Shown: positions 12,179-22,200 of the stretch, one piece after another
How positions within the stretch are numbered: position 1 is the stretch's first letter
Layout of the letters: each line of letters starts with the position of its first letter
DNA from: Chengkuizengella marina
GTDB lineage: Bacteria > Bacillota > Bacilli > Paenibacillales > KCTC-33759
Direction: 5' to 3'
Assembly (NCBI RefSeq): GCF_009910845.1
Contig: NZ_SIJB01000040.1
Coordinates: 1-46,909, forward strand
Length of the DNA: 46,909 bases
Notes under the pieces: model-generated
Seen by the model: only the letters and a program-made list of their open reading frames with translations
Database searches by the model: none
Told to the model about the DNA's origin: nothing
Made by a program: the position numbers and the translations under genes

Positions 12179-13426
12179 ATGAAAAGCTGTGTAATCGTTG
12201 ACGCTTATTCAAGTGGAAGCCAGCTTCCTTATCACTTTGACAAATACGGATACAAAGTGATTCATGTACGAAGTACAATGGATGAACTGGATGTCAATGC
12301 CTCTCATATACATAAATATCAGTTTGAAGAGAGTTTTATTTATGATGGAGATTTAGAAAAACTAATTTTAAAATTAAAACCCTATCATCCTGAGTTTGTA
12401 CTGCCTGGAGCAGAAGAAGGAGTAGAACTCTCAGATTTGTTATCTTATCATTTAGATTTAATAAGAAATGTAGAAGTACTTAGTAAATCTAGAAGAGATA
12501 AGTTCTTGATGACTGAGGCAGTAAAATCTCAAGGTATTAAAACTGTAGACCATTTTAAAACCAATCAATATAGTGAAATACTAAAATGGATCAGAAATAT
12601 AAACAAGTGGCCTATTGTAATAAAACCTATCAATAGTGCTAGTTCTGATGGCGTGAGGTTTTGTAACTCAGAAGAGGAAGTTTACTTAGCTTTCCATAAT
12701 ATATACAATAAAACGAATATATTAGGATTTAAAAATGATGAAGTACTTGCTCAAACATACTTAGAAGGAACTCAATACATTATTAACGCAATTAGCCTTA
12801 ATGGCCAGCATTACATAAGTGATATTTGGCAAGAAAGTATGATTCTAATTGATGGGAAATATACGATTTATGACAAATCGGAACTTTTAGAATCTGAAGG
12901 AGTAGTTCAAGATCAGCTCATTCCTTATGTGAAACATGTGCTTACTGCACTAGGAATTGTACATGGACCCTCTCATACTGAAGTGATGTTAACTAAAGAA
13001 GGCCCTGTATTAATAGAGACAGGTGCAAGAATAATGGGAATGGCATATAAAGAAGATATTATGATGAGTGCTTTGAATTATAGTCATGCTTCATTAACTG
13101 CTGATTGTTATGTTAAACCTGAAAAAATAAAAAGCCTTATGGATAAACCTTACAAACTAAATCATTTTTTAACAATAGTAAATTTAATATCCAATGAAAA
13201 TGGCACTATACATAGCTATCCTGGATTAAATGATATTAAAAACTTGCCATCCTTTACAGATATCGAAATGAAAAAGAAGATAGGAGAGCATATTTCTATC
13301 ACAAAGGAAGCCATTGATCATCCAGGATTTATTTATTTAACTAGTGCTAATTCTAAACAAATTGAAGAAGATTACTATAAAATAAGAAATTTAGAATCTA
13401 ATCATTCCGTTTTTTCCATTACCTAA
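12179..13426 (+). CDS. ATP-grasp ligase (BacD-like amino-acid/peptide ligase type)
   Basis: 415 aa. ATP-grasp ligases join a carboxylate to an amine through an acyl phosphate. Seen: N-terminal pre-ATP-grasp domain, VIKP with Lys149 (ATP phosphate), the flexible loop SASSDGVRF, EGTQYIINA, and the metal-binding end LIETGARIMG, where the canonical Asn is Thr. Overall length and order match L-amino-acid ligases such as BacD and free-standing ATP-grasp enzymes of natural-product operons. Within this operon it is the natural candidate to form the amide bond of the product. GGAG before the ATG supports the start. Confidence 0.88.
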   Translation: MKSCVIVDAYSSGSQLPYHFDKYGYKVIHVRSTMDELDVNASHIHKYQFEESFIYDGDLEKLILKLKPYHPEFVLPGAEEGVELSDLLSYHLDLIRNVEVLSKSRRDKFLMTEAVKSQGIKTVDHFKTNQYSEILKWIRNINKWPIVIKPINSASSDGVRFCNSEEEVYLAFHNIYNKTNILGFKNDEVLAQTYLEGTQYIINAISLNGQHYISDIWQESMILIDGKYTIYDKSELLESEGVVQDQLIPYVKHVLTALGIVHGPSHTEVMLTKEGPVLIETGARIMGMAYKEDIMMSALNYSHASLTADCYVKPEKIKSLMDKPYKLNHFLTIVNLISNENGTIHSYPGLNDIKNLPSFTDIEMKKKIGEHISITKEAIDHPGFIYLTSANSKQIEEDYYKIRNLESNHSVFSIT

Positions 13427-13496
13427 TCATATATTTATAACATAATGAAAAAGCTCCTATGGAGCCTACTTAACTGAAAGGCGAATCAATTTCATA

Positions 13497-14705
13497 ATGA
13501 GTCTAATTGTTAGAGATAAACGTTTTATTAAAATATTAGCGGCAAATATTTTTTCATCTATTGGTTCTGGTATCACTATGATTGCAATTCCCTGGATGAT
13601 TGTGACCAGAGAAAATGGAGCAAGTACTTTGGGATATGTTACCCTGTTATTAACCATCATTTTATTTTTAATAGCTCCATTTATTGGAAATCTAGTAGAT
13701 CAACACTCACGCAAAAAATTATTATTATACTCTGAAATGATTGGATTTATCATTATCAGTTTATTCGTTTTGATAGGTTTTATAAATGGAAATTATAATA
13801 CTTGGCATCTTGTTGTTTTATTTTCCATCGGCATGTTATATGATTCATTATTTTATCCTACGATGTTTGCCATGAATCAAGAAATATTTGACCACAGTCA
13901 ATATAAAACCTTAAACGGGTTAATGGAAATTCAAGGACAATTATCTGCTGTTATTGCAGGAGGCATTGCCAGTATATTAATTGAAAAAATTGAACTTCAA
14001 TGGATATTAATCATCGATGCGATCACTTACGTGATTGCTTTTGTGATTTTGTCAACGATACCTTACATTCAAAAAGAACAACTCAAACATGAAATGATAG
14101 ACACTTCCTTCTGGCAAAGAATGCGTGAAGGATACGTTTACTTAAAAGAGCGTCCACTTTTATTTTTGTTATTATTTTCTGCATTTACCCCTTATATTGT
14201 TATTATGGTTACAAATTATGTATTTCCAATTTATATTGAAGCAACCTTGCAGGCAGATGGTAAAATATATGGTATTCATGAAATGTTATATGGGATTGGA
14301 TCACTTCTAGCTGGGATGATCATAACTCTACTTATTCATAAGTTTGGCAATATAAAAATCTTACTTGCAGGAATATTTATGTTCACCATATCTATGATCC
14401 TTACCGCTATTTTTCCTGTTATTATATTGTTCTTGTTAATCTCTATCACATTTGGTTTAGGACATGCTATTACAAGGATAACTCGAAATATACTGATGAT
14501 GGAAATTATTCCTAACGATAAGATGGGACGTGTTGAAAGTTTATTTCGATCAATAGGTCTTGCATTGCAGATTACCTTATTAGGAGTTTTTACGGTAATG
14601 ATTCCCAAAATAGGAGCAATTCCTGCCGTATCCATATTAAGTCTTCTACTAATTGTCTCTATTGTAACAGCGTTTATTGGAAAACAATACATCAAAGCCA
14701 AATAA
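13497..14705 (+). CDS. MFS efflux transporter (MFS_3 / BacE-like)
   Basis: 402 aa with about 12 hydrophobic helices. Typical MFS features: the first helix preceded by RDKRFIKILAANIFSSIG, and the loop 2-3 motif GNLVDQHSRKKLL. It is the last gene of the operon, 70 bp after the ATP-grasp gene, with GAAAGG before the ATG at 13497. Being placed after the ligase suggests export of, and self-protection from, the product, the role of BacE in bacilysin producers. It might also serve the NRPS product, since no exporter is seen there. Confidence 0.9.
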   Translation: MSLIVRDKRFIKILAANIFSSIGSGITMIAIPWMIVTRENGASTLGYVTLLLTIILFLIAPFIGNLVDQHSRKKLLLYSEMIGFIIISLFVLIGFINGNYNTWHLVVLFSIGMLYDSLFYPTMFAMNQEIFDHSQYKTLNGLMEIQGQLSAVIAGGIASILIEKIELQWILIIDAITYVIAFVILSTIPYIQKEQLKHEMIDTSFWQRMREGYVYLKERPLLFLLLFSAFTPYIVIMVTNYVFPIYIEATLQADGKIYGIHEMLYGIGSLLAGMIITLLIHKFGNIKILLAGIFMFTISMILTAIFPVIILFLLISITFGLGHAITRITRNILMMEIIPNDKMGRVESLFRSIGLALQITLLGVFTVMIPKIGAIPAVSILSLLLIVSIVTAFIGKQYIKAK

Positions 14706-14823
14706 AATCTGATTCTATCTATTTTCACTCTATTAATAAAAATAAAAACTACAAATTTTTACGCAACTCTTTCTCTTATCATTCGTCTAAATTAATAGAA
14801 TCTAGCAGAAAGAGGAATGATAG

Positions 14824-16734
14824 ATGATTTATATGAAAAGAAGCTTAACTTTATTACTTATGACCGTATTCATTTTACAGATTTCCCCCTTAACCACCGT
14901 CATTGCACAAGATTTAACTACGAAATACCGAGTCTATCAAAACGACAACCAGCTTAAAGAGTTTTCTAACCTGAATCAAGCTAAAATGTATGCTAATAGT
15001 TTTTCCAATAGTTATGTAGAAGACATTACTACACGTGAATGGGTTTATAGCAATTTCCCCCAATATGAAGTCATTGTAAAAGGGATACCCCTTCAAAAAA
15101 AATATAATACTTATGAAGAAGCACTAACAGAAGCTAAAAAACATAAACAGGCGATCATCAAGAACCTTCAGGAATCAGGAATTGTATGGAATAACTTTGC
15201 AAATTACATGCTTATTCAAGGAGATAATAAAACATTACCTGAATGGACCTTCGAAACACTAGAAGATGCAAAAAAAGAAACCTATAAATGGGGAAATGTG
15301 CATATTATAGATCTCACTACTAACGAATGGGTTTGGGATGATTTTTCAGACGAGAAAAAAGAAACTTTACGATTACAAAGTCCTATCTATGAGATCAATG
15401 CACCATCTCTTGAGGCTCCTATCAAAATGTCATATCTGGAAGATGCAATGAACGAAGCTTTAAAGATAGAAGATTCCTTAATCATAAACACAAAGACCAA
15501 TAAAGAAGTGTATTCCAATAAAAAAACCTTTGTCGTTAATCAAAGCGGCAGGGAAATCAATGCTTTCTATCATTTAGATGAAGCTATTTCTTATGCTAAA
15601 TACTTTGTACGCACTTCCATTGAACATGAAGGGAATGAGCTTTGGTTTAATGAACCTAATTATGAAGTTCTACAACAAAATAGCAGCTTAAACAAATTCA
15701 ATACCATTCAGGAAGCTGTTCAATTTGCTTTAACAAAAGAAAAAACCAAAATTATTGATCGTAGCAAAAAAGTGCTATGGGACAACAGTTCTCGACTGAA
15801 AGTATGGGGTTGGAATGGAACAGCTAATCAGTCTACTATTTTAGATCATGTAAATCAAGCCGTGGGATTGGATATTGATTCTCCAACATGGTTTAAATTA
15901 AAAAGTAAAAATGGTGAAATTGAGGATACTTCTGATGCAGAAACCGTAAAAATGTTACACAAAAAGGGCATTGAGGTACATCCACTAGTTCACAATCAAT
16001 TTGATGGTAATTTGACATCCGCATTTTTAGCAGATGAAACTGCTCAAACTCATTTTATCAACGAACTAATAACAAAGAGTGCTGAAATTGGAGTAGATGG
16101 GCTTAATATCGATTTTGAAGCCCTGTATGGTAGTGATCGTGCAGCCTATACTTCCTTCATTCAAAAACTAACTGAAGCAGCGCACAAGAAAAACCTGACA
16201 ATTTCTATTGATTTGCCAAGAGGCAGTTTAGCTTGGAACCATAAAACTGCTTACGACCATGAGGCATTAGCAAAAATCGTAGATTATATTGTGATTATGG
16301 CATACGACCAACACTGGTCTGGAAGTGATGTAGCTGGTTCTGTTTCTGGTCTTCAATGGGCAGAGGAAGGTATCCAAGAATTTTTGTCTTATGGTATGTC
16401 CAGAGAACAGTTAATTTTAGGATTACCTTTTTATATCCGTGAGTGGAAATTTGACAGCAATGGTACTCTTGTAGGAAATCGAGCCATCTATTCATTTGGT
16501 GTAGAAGATCTATTAAATGAAAACGAATATACTTCAACTTGGGATGAGAGATTTAATCAATATAAAATTGAATATAAAAAAGATGGTTTTACGTATGTGT
16601 TCTGGTTAGAGGATGAACAAACAGTAGAAGCAAGATTAGAATTAGCTAAAAAGTACTCTCTAGGTGGAGTTGCAGCTTGGAGATTAGGGCAAGAACCGGC
16701 TAGTTTCTGGAATACGATAGTACAGGGGAAATAG
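14824..16734 (+). CDS. Secreted GH18 glycosyl hydrolase with six N-terminal repeats
   Basis: 636 aa. Signal peptide about 1-28 (KRSLTLLLMTVFILQ core). Residues 35-321 are six imperfect repeats of about 45 residues (starting near 35, 81, 128, 189, 236, 280), each ending in a VW/VY-x-N/D-F or LW-type motif after an alanine-rich helix. The GH18 domain spans about 325-634: DGLNIDFE with the catalytic acid Glu432 (the middle Asp of DxxDxDxE is Asn428), IMAYDQHW as the beta-6 motif, and WRLGQE at the end. It should act outside the cell on chitin- or peptidoglycan-like glycans; related GH18 proteins occur in spore-formers. AGAGG at 14811-14815 supports ATG 14824, though ATG 14833 is also possible. 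Confidence 0.88.
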   Translation: MIYMKRSLTLLLMTVFILQISPLTTVIAQDLTTKYRVYQNDNQLKEFSNLNQAKMYANSFSNSYVEDITTREWVYSNFPQYEVIVKGIPLQKKYNTYEEALTEAKKHKQAIIKNLQESGIVWNNFANYMLIQGDNKTLPEWTFETLEDAKKETYKWGNVHIIDLTTNEWVWDDFSDEKKETLRLQSPIYEINAPSLEAPIKMSYLEDAMNEALKIEDSLIINTKTNKEVYSNKKTFVVNQSGREINAFYHLDEAISYAKYFVRTSIEHEGNELWFNEPNYEVLQQNSSLNKFNTIQEAVQFALTKEKTKIIDRSKKVLWDNSSRLKVWGWNGTANQSTILDHVNQAVGLDIDSPTWFKLKSKNGEIEDTSDAETVKMLHKKGIEVHPLVHNQFDGNLTSAFLADETAQTHFINELITKSAEIGVDGLNIDFEALYGSDRAAYTSFIQKLTEAAHKKNLTISIDLPRGSLAWNHKTAYDHEALAKIVDYIVIMAYDQHWSGSDVAGSVSGLQWAEEGIQEFLSYGMSREQLILGLPFYIREWKFDSNGTLVGNRAIYSFGVEDLLNENEYTSTWDERFNQYKIEYKKDGFTYVFWLEDEQTVEARLELAKKYSLGGVAAWRLGQEPASFWNTIVQGK

Positions 16735-17031
16735 ATTTCTTATCTGATAGAACCATTAAAATATATGAAGATTTCAAATAAAGCCAAATTTAATAAGGAC
16801 TTATCCATCTCTATAATCTTCCATCAAACACAGTGATATGAATTAACTGTATTCTTACTTTGCAATGGAAGAATAGCAACTGGATTAGTCCTTATTCTTT
16901 TCAAAATTTTGTACCTTTTCTCACGTTTACTAAGTATGGGAGGACTGAGACTGTTCTATTATCCAACCTTTAATAATTTTCTCTCTTTTAGAAGAGTTTT
17001 GTTTTTTTAAAATTAAATTATTATGTCATCT
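16735..17031. other. Convergent intergenic region
   Basis: No gene seen. It lies between the rightward GH18 gene and the leftward DDAH-like gene, both ending here. Apart from the weak hairpin at 16983-17008 I see only a loose inverted repeat (ATCTTCCAT near 16818 and ATGGAAGAA near 16866). Confidence 0.5.
16983..17008 (+). terminator. Weak intrinsic terminator, likely for the GH18 gene
   Basis: Arms CTCTT (16983-16987) and AAGAG (16992-16996) around a 4-nt loop, followed on the plus strand by TTTTGTTTTTTT. The stem is short and AT-rich but the T tract is good. Confidence 0.4.
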
Positions 17032-17892
17032 CTAATCTTCTCTATTAAGTGGAAGTGTAATACATCGAAATGAACCGCCAGATTTAATGATTTCTGAAAT
17101 ATCAATTTCATACACCTGCAATCCAGATTCCCTCATTTTTTCATTTACTTTTGTGTTTTGAGGTAGACTCAAAATCTCTCTATTTCCTATAGATAGTACA
17201 TTAATTCCCATATGAAAATGTTCTTCTTCTGAAACATCAATTAATTTATATTTCGTACTCAAAAATTGTAAATTTTTACTCTCTATAGCTTTTGGAAGGA
17301 CTAGAGCAATATTAGGAGCAATCACATTAAATATACAGTCTAAATGTAAATAAGGATCAGTAATATTAATCGGATGTATATGATGAGAAGGAAACTGGTT
17401 TTCTAATATTTGCACTGCATTAGGAGAAGTACGATTACCAATTCCAACCCATAAATCTTTATGATCAATAATAATATCTCCACCTTCAATATTTTCACTA
17501 TCAAGTGTATTATGTGGAATTTTCATATTATCAAGCCATTCTTTTAATATTCTTTCTTCTCCACATCTAACAGAGGTGCTCATATTACTCTTAATAAAAG
17601 AGTTATTAATCACTGCACCTATGTCCCTTGTAAAAACTTGTTCTGGTAAAGAAGAATCTGATGGAAGTAAATCTATCTCTATTCCTTTTCTTTTCATAAA
17701 ATCAAATAGTTCATTAAATTGCCCCAATGCTTTTTCAATGTCAATATTCTTTTTATAATAGTGTTTTTGTACATCATTTATAATATCCTTTATTTGTAAA
17801 AATGTAGGTGGACACATAACAACTCGACATAACTGTCCATACTCACTTTCACATTTTATTTTTACATTATTTTTCAAATTATCTAATAACAT
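17032..17892 (-). CDS. DDAH / amidinotransferase-superfamily enzyme, last gene of the NRPS operon
   Basis: 286 aa. The guanidino-group modifying superfamily includes dimethylarginine dimethylaminohydrolase, arginine deiminase and amidinotransferases. The triad is visible: Glu136 in IEGGDI, His183 in YLHLDC and Cys277 in GGSFRC; Asp90 in FTRD also fits. DDAH releases citrulline and a methylamine from methylarginines. It lies 103 bp after the SnoaL-like gene in the same direction, with AAGGTG before the ATG. It may tailor an arginine-like residue of the peptide or its precursor, which would fit the acidic A-domain pockets noted elsewhere; this is inference. It could equally be a housekeeping deiminase. 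Confidence 0.82.
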   Translation of the reverse strand: MLLDNLKNNVKIKCESEYGQLCRVVMCPPTFLQIKDIINDVQKHYYKKNIDIEKALGQFNELFDFMKRKGIEIDLLPSDSSLPEQVFTRDIGAVINNSFIKSNMSTSVRCGEERILKEWLDNMKIPHNTLDSENIEGGDIIIDHKDLWVGIGNRTSPNAVQILENQFPSHHIHPINITDPYLHLDCIFNVIAPNIALVLPKAIESKNLQFLSTKYKLIDVSEEEHFHMGINVLSIGNREILSLPQNTKVNEKMRESGLQVYEIDISEIIKSGGSFRCITLPLNRED

Positions 17893-17995
17893 ATTAGTGG
17901 CCCACCTTATTCTGATTTTAATGAAATGCTCCTCGCAATGACTCTATTAGCTTTGAAAAGGGAGATAACCCTATTTGTGTTTACTTATCGTTACT

Positions 17996-19264
17996 TTATT
18001 TAAACTCTTTCTCATAATCGAACACATTATCTACTTTTCCCTCTAGTAGCCAATAATGTGGAAATGAAAAATGTATATTATGAAAGACAGGTCCCTCACT
18101 TCGGTTTAATATTACTGCAGTCAGTCTAAGTGGACAGGTATAATCTACACCTGTAGCACTCTCCTTTAACATATATGCACTACTTCTGTGTGCAGCAAAT
18201 ATTTTTTCTTTTGAAGAAAGATCAGCCTGAAATAGATTTTCCAATTCCTCCAGAGTACGTTCAGCCAGTTCATTATCAGTCAAATTTTTTTTTAATATAC
18301 CAGTAACAGTAACCCAGATGATTTTTCCTGATTTCGAGGCTATTGAATGTTCCAGATCTAGAGTAAGGTTTAAGTCACTGTTTTGAACAAAATATTTCCT
18401 CAACTCCTCTATTCCATTACACCACTGATCATTCGGTCCAATCATATATGGGTGGCTACCTTCTGCAAAAAACTTGTTCACCTCTTCTTTTGAAATATCC
18501 TTATTCCCTATGAGTTTTGTCTCTAAACTCTTCAGTAGTGTTACAAGTTCCTTTGTCATTTGGTTATTCCTATATTTATCAAGCATTGCATTCTGCTTAT
18601 TGTAACTCTCCAGATGTTTTTTGGAATTCTCGAAACGTTCATCAGGGAAGTTACCTTTTGGGATGGAAAATTGAAGATGAACAATTTTCCACTTATTAGC
18701 ATCTTTTATAAGAACCCCAGTTAGACGTAGTGGCCATAAATATTCTCTCTTTTTCTCCATCCTCTGGTGATATGTTAGAGACAATACCCAATTGATAAAA
18801 GAAATTTTCTGTCTGGATGTAATTCCAGTCTCCTCAACCTTCTTTTGGATAAAATTAAGATATCTATCATACCTTTCAAGCGTATCTTCAAAAGTGAATT
18901 TGACAGAACCTGTAGTTGCAAACCAAGCAACCTCATCTTCAACGGAAATACTAGCGTTTTCACAGTCGATATTGACATTACCCCAATTTTCCCAATCATC
19001 TTTAACCAATGTTTTTACTTGTTCACTACCTAAAAACAATTCTCCAGTTCCAGTACCAAGAACACATATGTCCTCTCCAGTAAAAAACAGCTTTTCAACA
19101 AAAGAATCTACATTATCTATATCCCGTTCAGTATATCCATCCTGAAATTGTCGAAGAATTTCTCTAGTTTCTTGATGCTGCTCAGTTGAATCGTGAAGTA
19201 TGTCTTTTTCTCTTAAATGCATTCTCATCTTTTTATCTAAATATTGAACTCCAAATTTATTCAT
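17996..19264 (-). CDS. Double NTF2-like (SnoaL_3/DUF4440-type) protein
   Basis: 422 aa made of two related halves, about 25-205 and 228-410. Each has the NTF2-like course: an N-terminal helix, a conical sheet and a closing strand pair (PLRLTGVLIKDANKWKIVHLQFS in the first half; PLRLTAVILNR...VFHNIHFSF in the second). I see the SnoaL_3 signature but no certain catalytic residues. It starts 29 bp after the NRPS thioesterase subunit and is surely in its operon. NTF2-like proteins in such clusters can be hydratases, cyclases or plain binding proteins. The duplication within one chain is uncommon to my knowledge. Function not assigned. Confidence 0.75.
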   Translation of the reverse strand: MNKFGVQYLDKKMRMHLREKDILHDSTEQHQETREILRQFQDGYTERDIDNVDSFVEKLFFTGEDICVLGTGTGELFLGSEQVKTLVKDDWENWGNVNIDCENASISVEDEVAWFATTGSVKFTFEDTLERYDRYLNFIQKKVEETGITSRQKISFINWVLSLTYHQRMEKKREYLWPLRLTGVLIKDANKWKIVHLQFSIPKGNFPDERFENSKKHLESYNKQNAMLDKYRNNQMTKELVTLLKSLETKLIGNKDISKEEVNKFFAEGSHPYMIGPNDQWCNGIEELRKYFVQNSDLNLTLDLEHSIASKSGKIIWVTVTGILKKNLTDNELAERTLEELENLFQADLSSKEKIFAAHRSSAYMLKESATGVDYTCPLRLTAVILNRSEGPVFHNIHFSFPHYWLLEGKVDNVFDYEKEFK

Positions 19265-19293
19265 GCTTCAGATTCCCCCTCTCTTAACTTTTT

Positions 19294-22200
19294 TTACACC
19301 ACAGGTTTCTTTATGATGGACCCTTTTATTAGCTCATCAATCAATTGTGCTACTGCTCTTACATCCGGCAATTGCAATATTGAGCTATGGTCACCAACTA
19401 CTTCAAAGTTATTAACCTTTCCTGTTGTCCATTGCTGCCAATCTCCTCTAGAGTTAGTTCTATGAGCTTTAATATAATATATATCCGAAGTTAATAGGTT
19501 CTCATTCGATCTCAATTGCAATCCCTGACTAATAATAAGATTTGCTTTAATAACTGATTTAATCTTATTAACCTCTGTAAAAGGTACTGACTTAAATGGT
19601 TCAAGATTTCTATACTGTTTATTTGTATAGATATTTTGTAAAATTTCATCAACAGACATTTTCTCAAATTCATTTCCCAAAATACCTGAATCCCTAACCA
19701 TTTCTAACATCATCTCATGAAGCATTGTCTCTGGATTAATTAAAATTTCTTTGTCAAAAGGAGGGCTATCAATAAGAATAAGTTTTTCTACCTTTTCTCC
19801 TTGTAAATAAAGTTCATAGGCCATTTCATAAGCGATATATGAGCCAAAACTATATCCCATCAAAACATAAGGTCCAGTTTTTTGAAGATAACGGATTTCT
19901 TTTAAATATCCTCTAACCATCTCCTCAACTGATTTATGAAGGTATTTTTCATCTACTAGTCCACTGGCCTGTAAAGCATAAAAATTATAGTGAGATAAAT
20001 TTTCCGCCAGAACTTTATAGTTTGATACCGCTCCACCTCCACCATGAATACAAAAAATGTTTTTTGGGTTATTTGACTTATTTAAACATATGGCACTTTT
20101 AAAATTATTTTGAGCTTTACTATCCATCAAACTCATTATTGTAGGATATTGAAAAATTTCATTTAAAGTAAAATCTGTCTTCAATGCTCGGTTCATTTGA
20201 GCTATAAGTTGGATTGCCTTTAACGAATGACCTCCAAGATCAAAGAAATCATCATTGATCCCTATACGTTCCACCTTTAGAACCTCTTTCCAAATAGCTG
20301 CCATTTGTTCTTCTTCTAGAGAGCGAGGAGCAATATAAACTACTTGTTTACTATTCTTATTAGGCTTCGGTAAGGCATGACGATCAATTTTCCCATTGGG
20401 AGTCAAGGGAACCTTCTCAATTTGTATAAAGTATCCTGGAATCATATATTCAGGCAACCTTTTCATTAAAAAAGTACGTAGCTCTTCATTAGATAGTTCA
20501 TTGTTAGCAACCAAGTAAGCGGTTAGGAATTGGCTTTCACTATCCTCTTCCAAACCCATAACCACGACCTCATTTACTGCAGGATGACTTCTCAGACTAT
20601 TTTCAATCTCCGCAGGTTCTATTCGAAAACCACGAATTTTTACTTGATCGTCCATCCTCCCTAAAAACTCTAACCTACCATCTGACAAGCGGCGAGCCAG
20701 GTCCCCTGTCTTATACATCCTTGCACTCGGATTAAATGGATCAACGATAAATCTACTTTCCGTTAATTCTCTATTGTTTAGATATCCTCTTGCAAGCCCT
20801 CTCCCTGCAATACAAACTTCTCCAGGTATACCTACTGGCAATAGTTCATTTTTCTCATCTAAAACATATACTTGAGTATTGTCAATAGGATGACCCAAAT
20901 CTATTAATCCATCATTGGAAAGAATTTTGTATGTTGACCAGATTGTAGTCTCCGTTGGACCATACATGTTAAAAATTTTTGCTGATTTGATTTGCTTTAA
21001 TTGATGATAAAGGCTCTCGGGAAATACTTCACCACCTACAAGAACTTTCTGTACATTTTTAAGTTCACTTGCTTGAACATTTTTAAATAACGTTAAATAA
21101 ACCGACGGAGTTGTCTGTAGAACAGTTACACCTTGGCTTTTAATGGAACTAACTAATCTTTCAGAGCTATACAGTTCTTCACGATCCATCAACAAAACCC
21201 GTGCTCCAATTGTCAAAGGCAATATAGTTTCAAGAAATGCGATATCAAAACTTATCGTTGTGATATTCAAGATACAATCATCTACAGAAACCAACCCATT
21301 TCGGTTCATAGCATTGATGAAATTTAAAACACTTGCATGTTCAATCATTACACCTTTGGGATTTCCAGTAGAACCAGAGGTGAAAATGACGTAACACAAA
21401 TCGGAAGAACAATTAACATTCACCAGATTTTCACTAGAGTTTTGGCCACTATGGTCACTTCTCCAATTTTCAGGGTAAATCACTTCTGATTCTGGTCGTA
21501 AACTTTGTACTTCTTTCTTTGGTAGTGTGGAAATAAATAACTTTGCATCGCACTCTTTTAAAATAAATTTAATCCGTTCAGCTGGATAATCTATATCCAA
21601 TGGGACATAAGCTCCACCAGCTTTTAACACAGCTAAAATGCTAATTATCATTTCAGGTGAACGTTCACAGAGAACTGGCACAATGATATTGCGTTTAACA
21701 CCTTTTTCCCGCAGCAGGTGCGCCAGCTGATTTGCTTTTATATTAAGTTCACTATAAGTCATGGTACGACCAGCAAAAGAAACTGCAATAGCTTCAGGAT
21801 TTTTCTCTACTTGTTCCTGAAATAATTCAGAAATAGTACGCTCTAGCTGTAAAGGTACCTCCTTACCACTTGCCAATGTCAATAAATTGGCCTTTTCTCT
21901 ATCTTCTATCAACTCAAGTTCCTGTACATTTATATCTGGATTAGAAAGCATACTAATAATAATTATCCGTAACTGAATCAGCATTGTTTCTGCTTCTAAT
22001 CTAGAGATTCTATCAGAATTATATACCAATTCAAATTGCATCTTTTCTCTATTGCCAACTACAAGAGTTACATCATAATTAGTCAACTCATAGGAAGAAT
22101 CAAATTTCACCTCTATTCCCAGCTGAGTCTGATCTACTTCTTCCCCAGCAGGGTAATTCTGGTATAAAATTAAAGAATCAAAGAGATCCTCTGAGTTTTT

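Noticed and set aside
13451-13468. Hairpin AGCTCC-TAT-GGAGCC between the ATP-grasp and MFS genes considered as terminator
   Set aside because: Only five pairs and no T tract; the MFS gene follows with its own ribosome site, so at most it weakens transcription.
14336-14728. 130-codon minus-strand frame
   Set aside because: Antisense to the MFS gene; low-complexity hydrophobic content typical of reverse reading of a membrane protein.
14706-14823. Inverted repeat GATTCTAT / ATAGAATC around 14710 and 14795 considered as terminator
   Set aside because: Arms are 8 bp and about 75 bp apart without a T tract, too loose to call.
18792-19145. 117-codon plus-strand frame, and a similar 62-codon one at 18845-19033
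   Set aside because: Antisense to the double NTF2-like gene, no ribosome site, no recognisable protein.
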